From Variovorax brevis (GTDB taxonomy: Bacteria; Pseudomonadota; Gammaproteobacteria; Burkholderiales; Burkholderiaceae_C), in assembly GCF_030317105.1 (NCBI RefSeq), contig NZ_JASZYG010000003.1:62001-126000 (forward strand): a stretch of 64,000 nt of DNA, in the 5' to 3' direction. How positions within the stretch are numbered: position 1 is the stretch's first letter; each line of letters opens with the position of its first letter. The position numbers and the translations under genes are program-made. The notes under the pieces are model-generated. The model was given only the letters and a program-made list of their open reading frames with translations. It made no database searches and was not told where the DNA came from. Shown piece after piece: positions 52,196 to 62,118 of this stretch.

Positions 52196-53527
52196 ATGAA
52201 CACGACCACCATAAACTCCGCGGCCATGTCACACGCCGCCACGGTTGCCCGCAGCGCCCATGCAGCGCCAGCCAAAGCCATCAGCCGCAAGGCCGTCGCT
52301 GCCGCCGTCGCGGGCAACGCCCTCGAGTTCTACGACTTCGTCATCTACGCCTACTTCGCGGTGTACATCGGCCGCACCTTCTTCCCGGTGAGCGGAGAGT
52401 TCGGCAGCCTGCTGGTGGCCGTGGCCACCTTCGGCGTCGGATTCTTCACGCGCCCACTCGGCGGCATCTTGATCGGCTCCTTTGCCGACCGGGCCGGGCG
52501 CAAGCCGGCCATGATCCTCACGGTGGCGCTGATCACGGTCGGCACGCTGGGTCTTGCCGCGACGCCCAGCTATGCAAGCATCGGCATCGCGGCGCCGATC
52601 ATCGTCGTGTTCTGCCGCCTGCTGCAGGGCCTTGCGCTCGGCGGCGAAGTGGGCCCGGCAACCGCGCTGCTGCTGGAAGCGGCGCCACCCGGCAAGCGCG
52701 GTTTCTATTCGAGCTGGCAGATCGCGAGCCAAGGCCTGGCCGTGGCCGCAGGCGGCATCTTCGGTGTGGTGCTGTCGCTCATGCTCACGCAGGAGCAGCT
52801 TTCGAGCTGGGGCTGGCGCGTGCCTTTCCTGTTCAGCCTCGTGCTGATCCCGATCGCAATCTACATTCGCCGCAGCCTTCCCGAGACCCACGAAGGCACC
52901 AGCGAACGCAGCAGCGCACAGATCGTCGGCGCCGTGTTCAGGAAGCACCGCCGCATCCTGGTGCTGGGCGTCCTTCTGACCGCCGCCACTGCGGTGGCAT
53001 CGCAAGTCGGCAACTACATGGTCAGCTACGCGGTGCAGGTGCTGAAGCTGCCGCCGGCGCTGGCACAAGGCAGCGTGCTGATGGGCGGCGTCATGACGTT
53101 CGTCTTCGCCTTGGCGGGCGGTGTCTTGTGCGACCGGTTCGGCCGCAAGGTCACGAACCAGTTCCCGCGCATCGTGCTGATGCTGTCGATCGTTCCGCTG
53201 TTCATGTGGCTGTCGGGCGCACCGGGTGCAACGACGCTGCTGACGGTCTCCGCCATCCTGGCCGCACTCACGGCGATGTTCGGCGCGGCAGGACTGGTGG
53301 CCGTGCCGGAACTCCTGCCCATCGCCGTGCGAAGCACGGGCCTGTCGCTGGTCTACGCGATCGGCACTTCGGTGTTCGGCGGCACCACCCAGTTCGTCGT
53401 GACGTGGCTCATTGCCGTGACGCACAACCCGATGGCACCCGCCTGGTACGTGGTCGCCATGTGCGCCGTCAGCGTGGCGGCGATGTGGATGCTGCCCGAG
53501 TCGCGCGATGTCGACGTGATGAAGTAG
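52196..53527 (+). CDS. MFS transporter, metabolite:H+ symporter (MHS) type
   Basis: A 443-residue carrier with 12 predicted segments. The marks GNALEFYDFVIYAYFAVYIG and GFFTRPLGGILIGSFADRAGRK are those of the MHS family (citrate, alpha-ketoglutarate and similar acids). CFW-like RFGRK loops occur in both halves. It ends 13 bases before the convergent GMC gene. It would import or export the substrate of the hydrolases upstream. Confidence 0.9.
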   Translation: MNTTTINSAAMSHAATVARSAHAAPAKAISRKAVAAAVAGNALEFYDFVIYAYFAVYIGRTFFPVSGEFGSLLVAVATFGVGFFTRPLGGILIGSFADRAGRKPAMILTVALITVGTLGLAATPSYASIGIAAPIIVVFCRLLQGLALGGEVGPATALLLEAAPPGKRGFYSSWQIASQGLAVAAGGIFGVVLSLMLTQEQLSSWGWRVPFLFSLVLIPIAIYIRRSLPETHEGTSERSSAQIVGAVFRKHRRILVLGVLLTAATAVASQVGNYMVSYAVQVLKLPPALAQGSVLMGGVMTFVFALAGGVLCDRFGRKVTNQFPRIVLMLSIVPLFMWLSGAPGATTLLTVSAILAALTAMFGAAGLVAVPELLPIAVRSTGLSLVYAIGTSVFGGTTQFVVTWLIAVTHNPMAPAWYVVAMCAVSVAAMWMLPESRDVDVMK

Positions 53528-53540
53528 TCCAGGGGGGGCG

Positions 53541-55145
53541 TTAGAACCCCGGGTTGCCGGCGCGAATCATGTCTGCTGCCTTTTCGCCAATCATGATGCT
53601 GGGCGCATTGGTGTTGCCGCCCACCAGCGTCGGCATGATGGATGCGTCGGCAACGCGCAGGCCTTGCAGGCCTCGCACGCGCAAGCGCGCGTCAACCACG
53701 GCCATCGGATCGTGGCCCATCTTGCAGGTGCCCACCGGGTGGTATTGCGTGTCGGCGCGCTTGCGGATGTCTTGCTCGACGGCGCGCGCGTCACGCTGGT
53801 CGAGCGGATGGAGCATCTTGCCGCGCACGGGTGCGAACGCCGGGGCATCGAGAATGCGCCGCTGCTGGTGCGCACCCTCCATGAGCAGCGCGATGTCAGC
53901 CGGATCACTGAAAAATCGCGGGTCGATGCTCGGCGCGGCGGCCGGATCGGGTGTTTCCAGCCGGACGGTGCCCCGGCTCCTGGGCCGCAGCAGCGTCGTG
54001 TGGCAACTGAATCCATGGCCGAGCCGCAGCTTGCGCGCGTGGTCGTCGACGATGGCCTGCACGAACACCAGTTGCAAGTCCGGCACTTCGACGTCCGGAC
54101 GGCTGCGCAGGAAGGCGCCGGCTTCCGCGATGGAGCTGGTCATCACGCCGCGGCGCTCTTTCCTCCACTGCGAAATACCCTTCAGCACGCGCACGCCGCC
54201 CCGCATCGAAGCGCCCATGGTTTCGGTGTCGCTGCCCGTGCGGTAGGTGTAGACGTAGTCGATGTGGTCCTGCAGGTTTTCGCCCACGCCTGGCAAGTCG
54301 AGCACCGGGGCGATGCCCACGGACTGCAGGTGCGCAGCCGGGCCGATGCCCGACAGCTGCAGGATCTGCGGCGAGCCGAAAGCGCCGGCGCTGAGGATCA
54401 CTTCGCGCCGCGCGTCGAAGCGCACATCCTGGCCGCCGACACGGGCCTGCACGCCGACCACGCGCCGCTCTTCGATGATCAGGCGCTGCGTCAATGCACC
54501 CGTGACCACCTCGAGGTTGCGCCGGCCGAGGTTGGGCGTGAGATAGGCCTTCGCCGCGCTGCAGCGCTCGCCGTTCTTCTGCGTCACCTGGTACATGAAG
54601 GCGCCATATTGCTCGGCCCCGTTGTAGTCGGGCGTGACGGGCAGTCCGCACTCGCGGGCTGCTTCCACGAACAGGCGGCTCATCGCGCTGGGCTGCTGGA
54701 TTTCGGCAACGTTCAGCGGCCCGCCCTGGCCATGGAAGCTGTCGCGATGGGTCTCGTTGTGCTCGGCTTTCCTGAAGTAAGGCAACACCTCGTCATAAGA
54801 CCAGCCAGGATTGCCGAGCGACGCCCAGTGGTCGTAGTCCCAGCGATGTCCCCGCACGTAGAGCATGGCGTTGATCGAGCTCGAACCGCCCAGTGTCTTG
54901 CCGCGCGGCTGGTAGCCCCGCCGGCCGTTCAGGCCGGGCTGCGGCACCGTCTTGAAAGCCCAGTTGTTGATGCGGGTCGGGACCATCGCCACCACGGCCG
55001 CCGGCATGTGGATGAGGACGCTCTTGTCGGGTCCGCCGGCCTCGAGCAGCAACACGCGGACATCGGGATCCTCGCTCAGGCGCGATGCGATCACGCTGCC
55101 GGCCGAGCCGGCACCGATCACGATGTAGTCGAAAGTCTGGCTCAT
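53541..55145 (-). CDS. GMC-family oxidoreductase (alcohol/choline dehydrogenase-like)
   Basis: A 534-residue FAD enzyme. The nucleotide motif GAGSAGSV (12-19), [15 protein letters not shown] (GMC signature 1), [13 protein letters not shown] (signature 2) and the C-terminal [11 protein letters not shown]is plus GGNTNAP Asn are all present. It would oxidise a primary alcohol. Being downstream of an alkylsulfatase, it may take the long-chain alcohol released from alkyl sulfates. Start has no competing Met. Confidence 0.92.
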   Translation of the reverse strand: MSQTFDYIVIGAGSAGSVIASRLSEDPDVRVLLLEAGGPDKSVLIHMPAAVVAMVPTRINNWAFKTVPQPGLNGRRGYQPRGKTLGGSSSINAMLYVRGHRWDYDHWASLGNPGWSYDEVLPYFRKAEHNETHRDSFHGQGGPLNVAEIQQPSAMSRLFVEAARECGLPVTPDYNGAEQYGAFMYQVTQKNGERCSAAKAYLTPNLGRRNLEVVTGALTQRLIIEERRVVGVQARVGGQDVRFDARREVILSAGAFGSPQILQLSGIGPAAHLQSVGIAPVLDLPGVGENLQDHIDYVYTYRTGSDTETMGASMRGGVRVLKGISQWRKERRGVMTSSIAEAGAFLRSRPDVEVPDLQLVFVQAIVDDHARKLRLGHGFSCHTTLLRPRSRGTVRLETPDPAAAPSIDPRFFSDPADIALLMEGAHQQRRILDAPAFAPVRGKMLHPLDQRDARAVEQDIRKRADTQYHPVGTCKMGHDPMAVVDARLRVRGLQGLRVADASIMPTLVGGNTNAPSIMIGEKAADMIRAGNPGF

Positions 55146-55152
55146 CGCGGCC

Positions 55153-57135
55153 TCAGTGCGCCGCCGGGCGCGGCTCGATCAAGGGGAAGGTGTTCGGGAA
55201 GGTGTCGAGCATGCCCAGCAGTTCGCCGACCTTCTCGCGCTTGCCCGTCACCGAGATCAGTCCTGCTTGCAGCGCTGCCGGGAACGTCGTCTTCTGCAGC
55301 GAGATCTCGTCCAGCGTCGCACGCGTCAGGGTCAGGGTTGCGTCGGCATTCGCGGACTGGGCGCCGGCGACATAAGTCAGCGCGCTGTTCTCGAGGTTGA
55401 GCACGTAGTTCTGCTTCGTGTCGGTGAACTGCCAGTTCAGCACCGTCGTCTTCCCCGCGGCCTTCTCGCCGTTCAGCCGCACGCCCAGGTAGTCGAAGAA
55501 CATGTCCAGGGTCAGCGCACGGATCACGTCCGGTGCCTGCGTATTCACGGCCGGCATCTTGGGCAGACCGTTGCGCAGTTCCCAGGCACCTTGCAGGAGC
55601 GCATTGCGCGCCGTCGAGGATTCGGCCTGGTAGCCCAACTGTTCGTAGGCGTCGGCGGCCAGGCCGCGCGCCTCCTGGTTGGTCGGGTCCGCAAACACGA
55701 GTTGCGACGTCATCTGGGCGACCCAGCGATATTCGCCCTTGGCAAAGTCCGCCCTGGCGCGCTGCAGCACCGCGGGTGCTCCGCCCATGTACTCGATGGT
55801 CTTCTGCGCAGCGGGCACCGGCGGCAACGCATACAGGTTGGCCGGGTTGCCGTCGTAGTAGCCCAGATAACGCTGGTAGACGGCCTTGATGTTGTGCTTC
55901 AGGTCGCCATAGAAGCCGTGCGTCGACCAGTCCTGGCTCAGGCTCGCCGGCATCTTCAAGGTGTCGGCGATCTCGCTGCCGACATGGCCGTGGTTCATCA
56001 GGCGCACGGTCTGGTCATGCACGTACTTGTAGGTGTCGCGCTGCTTCTTCAAAAAACCCTGCACCCGGTCGGCGCCCCACACCGGCCAGTTGTGCTGCGC
56101 GATCATCACGTCGCTCTTGGCACCGTAGCGCTCCAGTGCGCCGCCAAGGTGCTTGGACCAGACCAGCGGGTCGCGCACCAGTGCGCCGCGCATGGGCAGC
56201 AGGTTGTGCATGGTCTGGGCGGCGATCTCCGTCATGTTCAGCACCTTGAACTGCGGGTAGTACATGATCATCTCGGACGGCGCCTCGGCTCCCGGCGTGA
56301 GTTCAAAGACGATGTCGACGCCGTCGACGGTGTGCGTCTCGACCTTCTTCTCGATCAGCACCGTGGGCGGGATCAGGCTGACCGTGCCGAAGGAAATCGA
56401 CTTGCCCAGGCCCGCATCGACCTGGCCTTTTTCCCCGCGCGGAAGCAGCGGGCCGAACTGGTAGATGCCGCGGCGCGACATGGCATTGCCCGCGATGACG
56501 TTCTCACCCACCGCCTCTTCCATGAAGCCGGCCGGCGCAATGATGCTGACCTTGCCGGAGGCGACGTCTGCCCCGCTGACAACGCCGCGCACGCCGCCGA
56601 AGTGATCGGCATGGCTGTGGGAATAGATCACCGACACCACCGGCTTGCGGGGCCGGTGCTTGTAGTAGAGCTCCAGCGCAGCCTTGGCCGATTCGGTGGT
56701 GATGAGCGGGTCAACGAGGATCAGCCCGGTCTTGCCTTCGATGACCGTCATGTTCGACAGGTCGAAGCCGCGCAGCTGGTAGATGCCGTCCGTGACCTTG
56801 AACAGGCCGGCGCCCATGTTGACGCGGGCGTGTCGCCACAGCGCGGGATTCACCGTGTCGGGCGCCTTCTCCTTCGAAAGGAACTCATAGCCCTTGAGGG
56901 ACCACGCCGGTCGGCCGTCGGCGCCCATGATCGTCTGGTCGCCCAGGCCGTCGATGAATCCACGCCTGGCATCGTCGAACGACTGCTTGTCGCCCATGGG
57001 CAAGGTTGCAAGGTAGGCCTGATTGGCCGCGCGCGTGGTCTCGGTGGCGTCCTTGGGTGCGTTGGCCTGGCTGTGCGCTCCGGCCGCGAAAGCTGCGAGC
57101 ACGATGCCGCTCGTCACTTGTTGAAAAAGTCTCAT
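55153..57135 (-). CDS. Alkylsulfatase (SdsA1/Bds1 type, metallo-beta-lactamase fold)
   Basis: A 660-residue secreted enzyme. A signal peptide (MRLFQQVTSGIVLAAFAAGA) leads to the metallo-beta-lactamase motif HSHADH (173-178), AEAPSEMIMYYP with a metal Glu, the AQHNWPVWG block, a dimerisation domain and a C-terminal sterol-carrier-like domain. These marks are those of type III alkylsulfatases, which release sulfate and alcohol from SDS-type surfactants. An upstream frame extends 236 codons but looks noncoding. Confidence 0.92.
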   Translation of the reverse strand: MRLFQQVTSGIVLAAFAAGAHSQANAPKDATETTRAANQAYLATLPMGDKQSFDDARRGFIDGLGDQTIMGADGRPAWSLKGYEFLSKEKAPDTVNPALWRHARVNMGAGLFKVTDGIYQLRGFDLSNMTVIEGKTGLILVDPLITTESAKAALELYYKHRPRKPVVSVIYSHSHADHFGGVRGVVSGADVASGKVSIIAPAGFMEEAVGENVIAGNAMSRRGIYQFGPLLPRGEKGQVDAGLGKSISFGTVSLIPPTVLIEKKVETHTVDGVDIVFELTPGAEAPSEMIMYYPQFKVLNMTEIAAQTMHNLLPMRGALVRDPLVWSKHLGGALERYGAKSDVMIAQHNWPVWGADRVQGFLKKQRDTYKYVHDQTVRLMNHGHVGSEIADTLKMPASLSQDWSTHGFYGDLKHNIKAVYQRYLGYYDGNPANLYALPPVPAAQKTIEYMGGAPAVLQRARADFAKGEYRWVAQMTSQLVFADPTNQEARGLAADAYEQLGYQAESSTARNALLQGAWELRNGLPKMPAVNTQAPDVIRALTLDMFFDYLGVRLNGEKAAGKTTVLNWQFTDTKQNYVLNLENSALTYVAGAQSANADATLTLTRATLDEISLQKTTFPAALQAGLISVTGKREKVGELLGMLDTFPNTFPLIEPRPAAH

Positions 57136-57206
57136 GCTTGTCTCTTTGTCGGTTGGGTTGTGTTCGGGGGTCGGTTGGGCCAGGCTTGTGCGTGTGTCGC
57201 GGTGCC

Positions 57207-58841
57207 TCATGCCACTTCGCGCAGTTCGCGGCGCAGGATCTTGCCCACCGTGGACTTGGGCAGGGCCTCGACGAAGCGCACGATCCTGGGCACCTTGTAG
57301 GCGGTGAGTTGTTCGCGGCAATGGGCGATCAAGCCGGTCTCGTCGAGCGTGGCGTTCGCCGCCCTGACCGCAAACAGCTTGACCGCTTCGCCCGTCTTCT
57401 CGTCGGGCACGCCCACGCACGCGCATTCGACGACACCCGGGCAAGCGGTGGCCACGGCTTCGACCTCGTTGGGATAGACGTTGAAGCCGGAGACGATGAC
57501 CATGTCCTTCTTGCGATCGACGATCTTCAGGAAACCCTGCGCGTCGAAGATGCCGATGTCGCCGGTGCGGAAGTAGCCGTCGGCGGTGAAAGCGGCCGCG
57601 TTGGCCTCGGGCTGCTGCCAGTAGCCGGCCATCACCTGCGGACCCTTGGCGCAGATTTCGCCGGCCTCGCCGATGCCGACTTCGCGACCTTCCTCGTCCA
57701 GCAGCTTGATGTCGGTCGAGGGCATCGGCAAGCCGGTGGTGCCGGTGAATTCGTTGACCGCGGCCGGGTTGAAGGTCAGGATCGGCGAGGTCTCCGACAG
57801 GCCGTAGCCTTCGCGGATGAAGCTGCCGGTGAGCGCTCGCCACTTGTCGGACACCGCACCGATCACCGCGGCGCCACCGCCTGCGGCCAATCGCAGGTTG
57901 GACCAGTCGACCTCCTTGCTTCGCGGGTGCGCCACCAGCCCCGCGTACAGCGTGTTCACGCCGATGAAGATGCTGGGACGCGCCTTCTTGAGCGTGTCCA
58001 GGAAGCTGTCGAAGTCGCGCGGGTTGGGCACCAGCCAGTTGTCGGCGCCGACCGAGAAGTAGCTGATGAAATTCACCATCAACGCGAAGATGTGATAGAG
58101 CGGAATCGCCGTGACGACGACCTCCTGGCCCTCCCGCAGGACGTCGGGCATGAAGGCCTTGAACTGCTCTGTGTTGGCCACCAGGTTGCGGTGCGACAGC
58201 GCCGCACCCTTGGACAAGCCGGTCGTGCCGCCGGTGTACTGCAGGAACAGCAGGTCGTCGCCATCGACATCGACCGGCGTGAAGGGCAGCGTGGCGCCTT
58301 CGGCCAGCGCATCGGTGAAGGCGACTGCGCCTGTCAGTCGCGCATCCACCGGCGGGCTTGGCAAGGCAACACCGCTGCCATCGCCCACGCCGACGGTGAC
58401 GACGTTCTTCAGCCGGGTCCTGGCCAGGACCTCGGCCACCGTGGCGGTGACGCCGCTGAAGACGACCAGCGTGTCGACGCCGGCATCGTTGAGTTGATGC
58501 TCGAGCTCGCGCGGCGTGTACAGGGGATTCACGTTGGCTTGCGCGGCGCCGGCACGGATGATGCCCAGGAAGGCGATCGGAAAGGCCAGCAGGTTGGGCG
58601 TCATCACGGCGACGCGGTCGCCCTTCTTCACGCCGAGCCTGTTCTGCAGGTAGGCCGCGAAGTCACGCGACAGGCGGTCGAGGTCGGCGTAGGTCAGCGT
58701 CTGGCCTGCGCAGCGCATCGCGGGCCGATCGGCGAAGCGCTCCATGGCCTGTTCCATCATCTCCACCACCGAGCGATATGCGTCGGGGTTGATCTCGTTC
58801 GGCGTGCGGCCATAGCTCGCCTGCCAGTGTCGTTGGCTCAT
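57207..58841 (-). CDS. Long-chain acyl-CoA ligase (FadD-like)
   Basis: A 544-residue AMP-forming ligase. The ATP loop YTGGTTGLSKGA, EGYGLSETSP, TGDIGIFD and the C-terminal STVGKILRRELRE Lys are present; the SRDFAAYLQN-type N-terminus is typical of FadD. It would activate a fatty acid released after alcohol oxidation. A GGAGA site precedes the ATG at 58841. It is the first gene of the leftward operon, divergent from the LysR gene at 59008. Confidence 0.92.
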   Translation of the reverse strand: MSQRHWQASYGRTPNEINPDAYRSVVEMMEQAMERFADRPAMRCAGQTLTYADLDRLSRDFAAYLQNRLGVKKGDRVAVMTPNLLAFPIAFLGIIRAGAAQANVNPLYTPRELEHQLNDAGVDTLVVFSGVTATVAEVLARTRLKNVVTVGVGDGSGVALPSPPVDARLTGAVAFTDALAEGATLPFTPVDVDGDDLLFLQYTGGTTGLSKGAALSHRNLVANTEQFKAFMPDVLREGQEVVVTAIPLYHIFALMVNFISYFSVGADNWLVPNPRDFDSFLDTLKKARPSIFIGVNTLYAGLVAHPRSKEVDWSNLRLAAGGGAAVIGAVSDKWRALTGSFIREGYGLSETSPILTFNPAAVNEFTGTTGLPMPSTDIKLLDEEGREVGIGEAGEICAKGPQVMAGYWQQPEANAAAFTADGYFRTGDIGIFDAQGFLKIVDRKKDMVIVSGFNVYPNEVEAVATACPGVVECACVGVPDEKTGEAVKLFAVRAANATLDETGLIAHCREQLTAYKVPRIVRFVEALPKSTVGKILRRELREVA

Positions 58842-58948
58842 CGTTGTCTCCTGGATTGAAAAGGGGTATGTGCAGCCGGGCTCTGCGTCTGAGCGCCGGT
58901 GCTTTTCGGGAATGACGTGATTGTTCCGGTCGACACGAATTGAGTCCA

Positions 58949-58992
58949 ATGCATAGTTAGTCCAGAATCAATGCAGTGGATGCAATTGCATC
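58949..58992. promoter_or_regulatory. ATGCA-rich palindromic site before the LysR and FadD-like genes
   Basis: The 14-base palindrome GATGCAATTGCATC (58979-58992) lies 16 bases before the LysR ATG, with further AATGCA copies near 58949 and 58971. Such repeats are typical of LysR autoregulation sites and may also act on the divergent ligase promoter. The ribosome site AAGGAG of the LysR gene lies just after. Confidence 0.45.
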
Positions 58993-59007
58993 GCCAAGGA
59001 GTGACGC

Positions 59008-59904
59008 ATGGACCTCAAGCGCTGGGCACACATCGTCGCGGTTGCAGACCGGCGAAGCTTCATACGCGCCGCCGAGCAGGTGCACCTCAGCCAACCGGCC
59101 TTGACGCGCAGCATCCAGGCAGCCGAGGCCGAACTCGGGCTGCAACTGTTTGACCGCGGAACGCAGGAGGTGGTCCCGACGCCGGCGGGCGAATTCGTGG
59201 TCGCACGTGCGCGGCAGCTTGTGTTCAACAGCCGCTGCCTGGAACGCGACGTCGAGCTTTACCGCAGCCGCGGCCTGGGCGACACCGCATTCGGCGCCGG
59301 CCCCTTCCCTGCGGCGACATTCCTCTCGCCGCTGCTGGCGTCGATGCGGCGCGAGTATCCAGGCATCAACCTGCGCGTCGAGGTCAGCAACTGGGCGCTG
59401 CTGCTCAAGCGCCTGGTCGAGGAAGACATCGAATTCTTCATCGCCGATGTCAGCGACCTGCCCCCGGACCCCAACCTGTATGTCCGGGCCCTGCGCCGCG
59501 AGCCGGGGGCCTTCTATGTGCGTACTGGCCACCCGTTGATCGGGCGCAAGTCATCCGTCACGCTGCAGCATGTGTGGAAGTACGGCGTGCTCTCGGTTCG
59601 ATTGCCGTCGGACGTGCGCGCAGTGGTCTCCCTCCTGCTTGGCCATGCGTCCGCCGCTGAACTGTCGCTGGCGCTCGAGTGCGACGACCTCGATGTGTTG
59701 AAAGCCGTTGCACTCGCCTGCGACTCGGCCCTGGCGGCGCCGCACGCCGCTGTCGAACAGGAGGTTGCGGCGGGCAGGCTGCACCCGCTGAAAATGGCGG
59801 ACATGCCCAGCATGACTGCGCAGATGGGCATCGTCACGCTTCGGGGCCGGACACCATCACCGATGGCCGAGCTCCTCATCAGCCGGCTGCCGTCCTCGGG
59901 CTGA
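59008..59904 (+). CDS. LysR-family regulator of the alkylsulfatase operon
   Basis: A 298-residue LysR regulator with RSFIRAAEQVHLSQPALTRSIQAAE in the DNA-binding domain. It is divergent from the FadD-like, alkylsulfatase and GMC operon and probably controls it. The effector domain begins near residue 90. An AAGGAG site supports the start. Confidence 0.92.
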   Translation: MDLKRWAHIVAVADRRSFIRAAEQVHLSQPALTRSIQAAEAELGLQLFDRGTQEVVPTPAGEFVVARARQLVFNSRCLERDVELYRSRGLGDTAFGAGPFPAATFLSPLLASMRREYPGINLRVEVSNWALLLKRLVEEDIEFFIADVSDLPPDPNLYVRALRREPGAFYVRTGHPLIGRKSSVTLQHVWKYGVLSVRLPSDVRAVVSLLLGHASAAELSLALECDDLDVLKAVALACDSALAAPHAAVEQEVAAGRLHPLKMADMPSMTAQMGIVTLRGRTPSPMAELLISRLPSSG

Positions 59905-59938
59905 GGTCGCCGCGCAGCGATGCCGCGCTTCACATCGA

Positions 59939-60847
59939 ATGGCAATGCAAGCCCGGGGTACGAGCGCCGTTATCGCCGCAGCGAAGGAGCTTGCCTGCGC
60001 CATCGACTCCCGGTTACCCTCGTCGTCGATGTCATCGTTTCGTCACAATGCTTCGACAGGACTCGTCCAGGCGGACGCGAAGGTGCTGTGGTGGTGGCGG
60101 ATCCTTTGCGCGCTCGCGGTGCTGAATGTTGGCCTGTGGTTGGCCGTGCTGCACCTGGGGCCCTTCAGCGGCGTGCACGGAGGGCTGCAGCTGGCCTTGT
60201 CCGGCGTCTACGTGCTGGTGTGCGCCTACCGCTCGATGCTTCCCCGCGTGGACCTCGAGCGGCTGGTCGTCGTGGACACGCGCCTCTCAAGCATCTTCCT
60301 GGGCCGCGCCGCAGCCACGGTCGCCGAGATCTGCTTCGCGCTGCAACTGGGGCTGCTGGTCCATCAGCTGGGCGTGCATGCCGGCTTGCCATGGGTGCAA
60401 ATGGCGGCATGGGCGGTCCCGATGTTCATGGTGGTGGCCCAGGCTTTCTGCTGGCACAGCGTGCTGACGCTGAACCACATCACCCAGGCCGTCGAGTCCC
60501 TGCTTTGGGCTGCCGGCTTTTCCTGGATGGCGGCCTTGCTGGGCGTCATCGCGCTGGACAGCAGCGGCTGGGTCAACTCGTTGGCCCTCTTCGGGATCCT
60601 GGGCTCGGTGTGCTTCGTTGCCTATGTCCTGGGCGTGGACGTGCCGATGTACTGGCGCCGCTACCAGCACGGCCGCGCTGCCGGGCAGGCCTATATGCGC
60701 CTTGACCAAGGTGCGCGCGACGCCTGGCACCGCCGCGTGCAAAGCGGCAGCTGGGCGGCATGGAAGGCCGATGCACTCTGGCTGACGCCCTACTTCAGCT
60801 TCGGCGTCTGGATCAGCATCGCCATGGTGTGCGTTCCCGGCGCCTGA
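59939..60847 (+). CDS. Unrecognised multi-pass membrane protein
   Basis: A 302-residue frame, or about 272 residues from an inner ATG at 60029. About six hydrophobic segments are visible (for example WRILCALAVLNVGLWLAVL, AAWAVPMFMVVAQAF, SLLWAAGFSWMAALLGVIAL). Polar loops carry a His (HSVLTLNHITQAVES) and a conserved-looking VDVPMYWRRYQHGR segment. I recognise no family. No ribosome site is clear at either start. It sits alone between the LysR gene and the Bug gene. Confidence 0.65.
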   Translation: MAMQARGTSAVIAAAKELACAIDSRLPSSSMSSFRHNASTGLVQADAKVLWWWRILCALAVLNVGLWLAVLHLGPFSGVHGGLQLALSGVYVLVCAYRSMLPRVDLERLVVVDTRLSSIFLGRAAATVAEICFALQLGLLVHQLGVHAGLPWVQMAAWAVPMFMVVAQAFCWHSVLTLNHITQAVESLLWAAGFSWMAALLGVIALDSSGWVNSLALFGILGSVCFVAYVLGVDVPMYWRRYQHGRAAGQAYMRLDQGARDAWHRRVQSGSWAAWKADALWLTPYFSFGVWISIAMVCVPGA

Positions 60848-61111
60848 GAACCCCGAAGGCGCGAGCCCGCGCCCTCACGATTGGGACGCAGTCGCTCAAG
60901 CGCTTTTGACCCTGGCCCTGGCGAGGTCCGCTTGCGCCAGCCTCATCGCCGTCAACCCTTGCGGCGCGTCGCGGCAACAGGAAGTGCGGGCGCAGCGATG
61001 TCCCAAATCGACAAATCCATGTCCCGGATAAGCAAGAACCAGGGATGCGGTCCACCGGATACTGGCGTTGTCGGCCCCAAGGCCCACATCACCAATACCG
61101 GAGACAAGCAA

Positions 61112-62083
61112 ATGAAAATGCCGCAACTTGCACGCGCCGCCGCCGTCGCACTGACCGGATGCTCGCTGGCCCTCGGCGCCTGGGCTTTGGGCGAGAAGCC
61201 CGTGAGGGTCATCGTCCCTGCGCCAGCCGGCGGAACGATGGACATCGTCGCCCGCGTCGTCGGCCAGCAGATGGCGCTGGACATCGGCCGGCCCGTCATC
61301 GTCGAGAACCGCCCTGGCGCCGGCGGCTCGATCGGGCTGCAGGCCATGCTGCAGGCCCCGCCCGACGGCAACACCATCGTGATGGCGGCCAGCAACGTGC
61401 TGGCGGAGACGCCGCAAGTGGTGAAGATGCCCTTCGATCCGCTCAAGGACGTGCTGCCCATCGCGGCGGTGGCGCGCTCGGGCGTGGTGCTCGTGACGGC
61501 GGCCAGCTACCCGGCCAGGGACTTCCAGGGCCTGGTCGCCGAACTGAAAGCGCGCAAGGGCAAGACCAGCTTTGCCAGCTACAGCCCCGGCACCGTGTCG
61601 CAGTACGCAGGCCTGATCCTCAGCGACCGCGCCGGATTGGACATGCAGCACGTCGGCTATGCCGGCTCGCCGCCCGCGCTGCAGGACCTGCTCGGTGGAC
61701 AGGTCGACCTCATGTTCGACGGCATGCTGACCTCGATCCCGCTGATCAAGGCCGGCAAGCTGCGCCCTTATGCCTACAGCGGCAAGACCCGTTCGCGCTA
61801 CCTGCCCGACGTGCCGACCACCACCGAACTGGGCTACCCGGACCTTCAGTTCCGCGGCTGGGTCGGCTTCATCGGCTCGAGCAAGCTGCCGCCCGAAGTG
61901 CTCGCGAAGCTGCACGCCACGATCGAAAAGGCCGTGCAGGCCCCCGCGGTGCAGCAGAAGCTGACGGATGTCGGCCTGGAACCCGAACTCAGCATCGACA
62001 CGCCCGCGCTACTCAGCGAGACCAAGGCGATGTACGAGCGCAACGCCGCGATCGTCAGCAAGTTCCGCATCCAGGCGAACTGA
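61112..62083 (+). CDS. Bug/TctC-type solute-binding protein
   Basis: A 323-residue periplasmic binding protein starting MKMPQLARAA with a GGAG site upstream; the longer frame from 60881 has no support. The signal peptide ends near GAWA, followed by EKPVRVIVPAPAGG and ENRPGAGG. It is followed by a TauD-like dioxygenase and a BKACE gene, so it may bind the substrate of that route. No transporter subunits are nearby. Confidence 0.92.
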   Translation: MKMPQLARAAAVALTGCSLALGAWALGEKPVRVIVPAPAGGTMDIVARVVGQQMALDIGRPVIVENRPGAGGSIGLQAMLQAPPDGNTIVMAASNVLAETPQVVKMPFDPLKDVLPIAAVARSGVVLVTAASYPARDFQGLVAELKARKGKTSFASYSPGTVSQYAGLILSDRAGLDMQHVGYAGSPPALQDLLGGQVDLMFDGMLTSIPLIKAGKLRPYAYSGKTRSRYLPDVPTTTELGYPDLQFRGWVGFIGSSKLPPEVLAKLHATIEKAVQAPAVQQKLTDVGLEPELSIDTPALLSETKAMYERNAAIVSKFRIQAN

Positions 62084-62118
62084 CTGGCGCGCCCCGACAT
62101 TCCACCGGAGACCCTCTC

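Noticed and set aside
55156..57300. A 714-codon rightward frame opposite the alkylsulfatase
   Set aside because: It is Arg/Val/Gly-rich without motifs; the leftward frame carries HSHADH.
60848..61111. A gene in the 264 bases between the membrane protein and the Bug gene
   Set aside because: The only long frame is the upstream extension of the Bug gene and lacks support.
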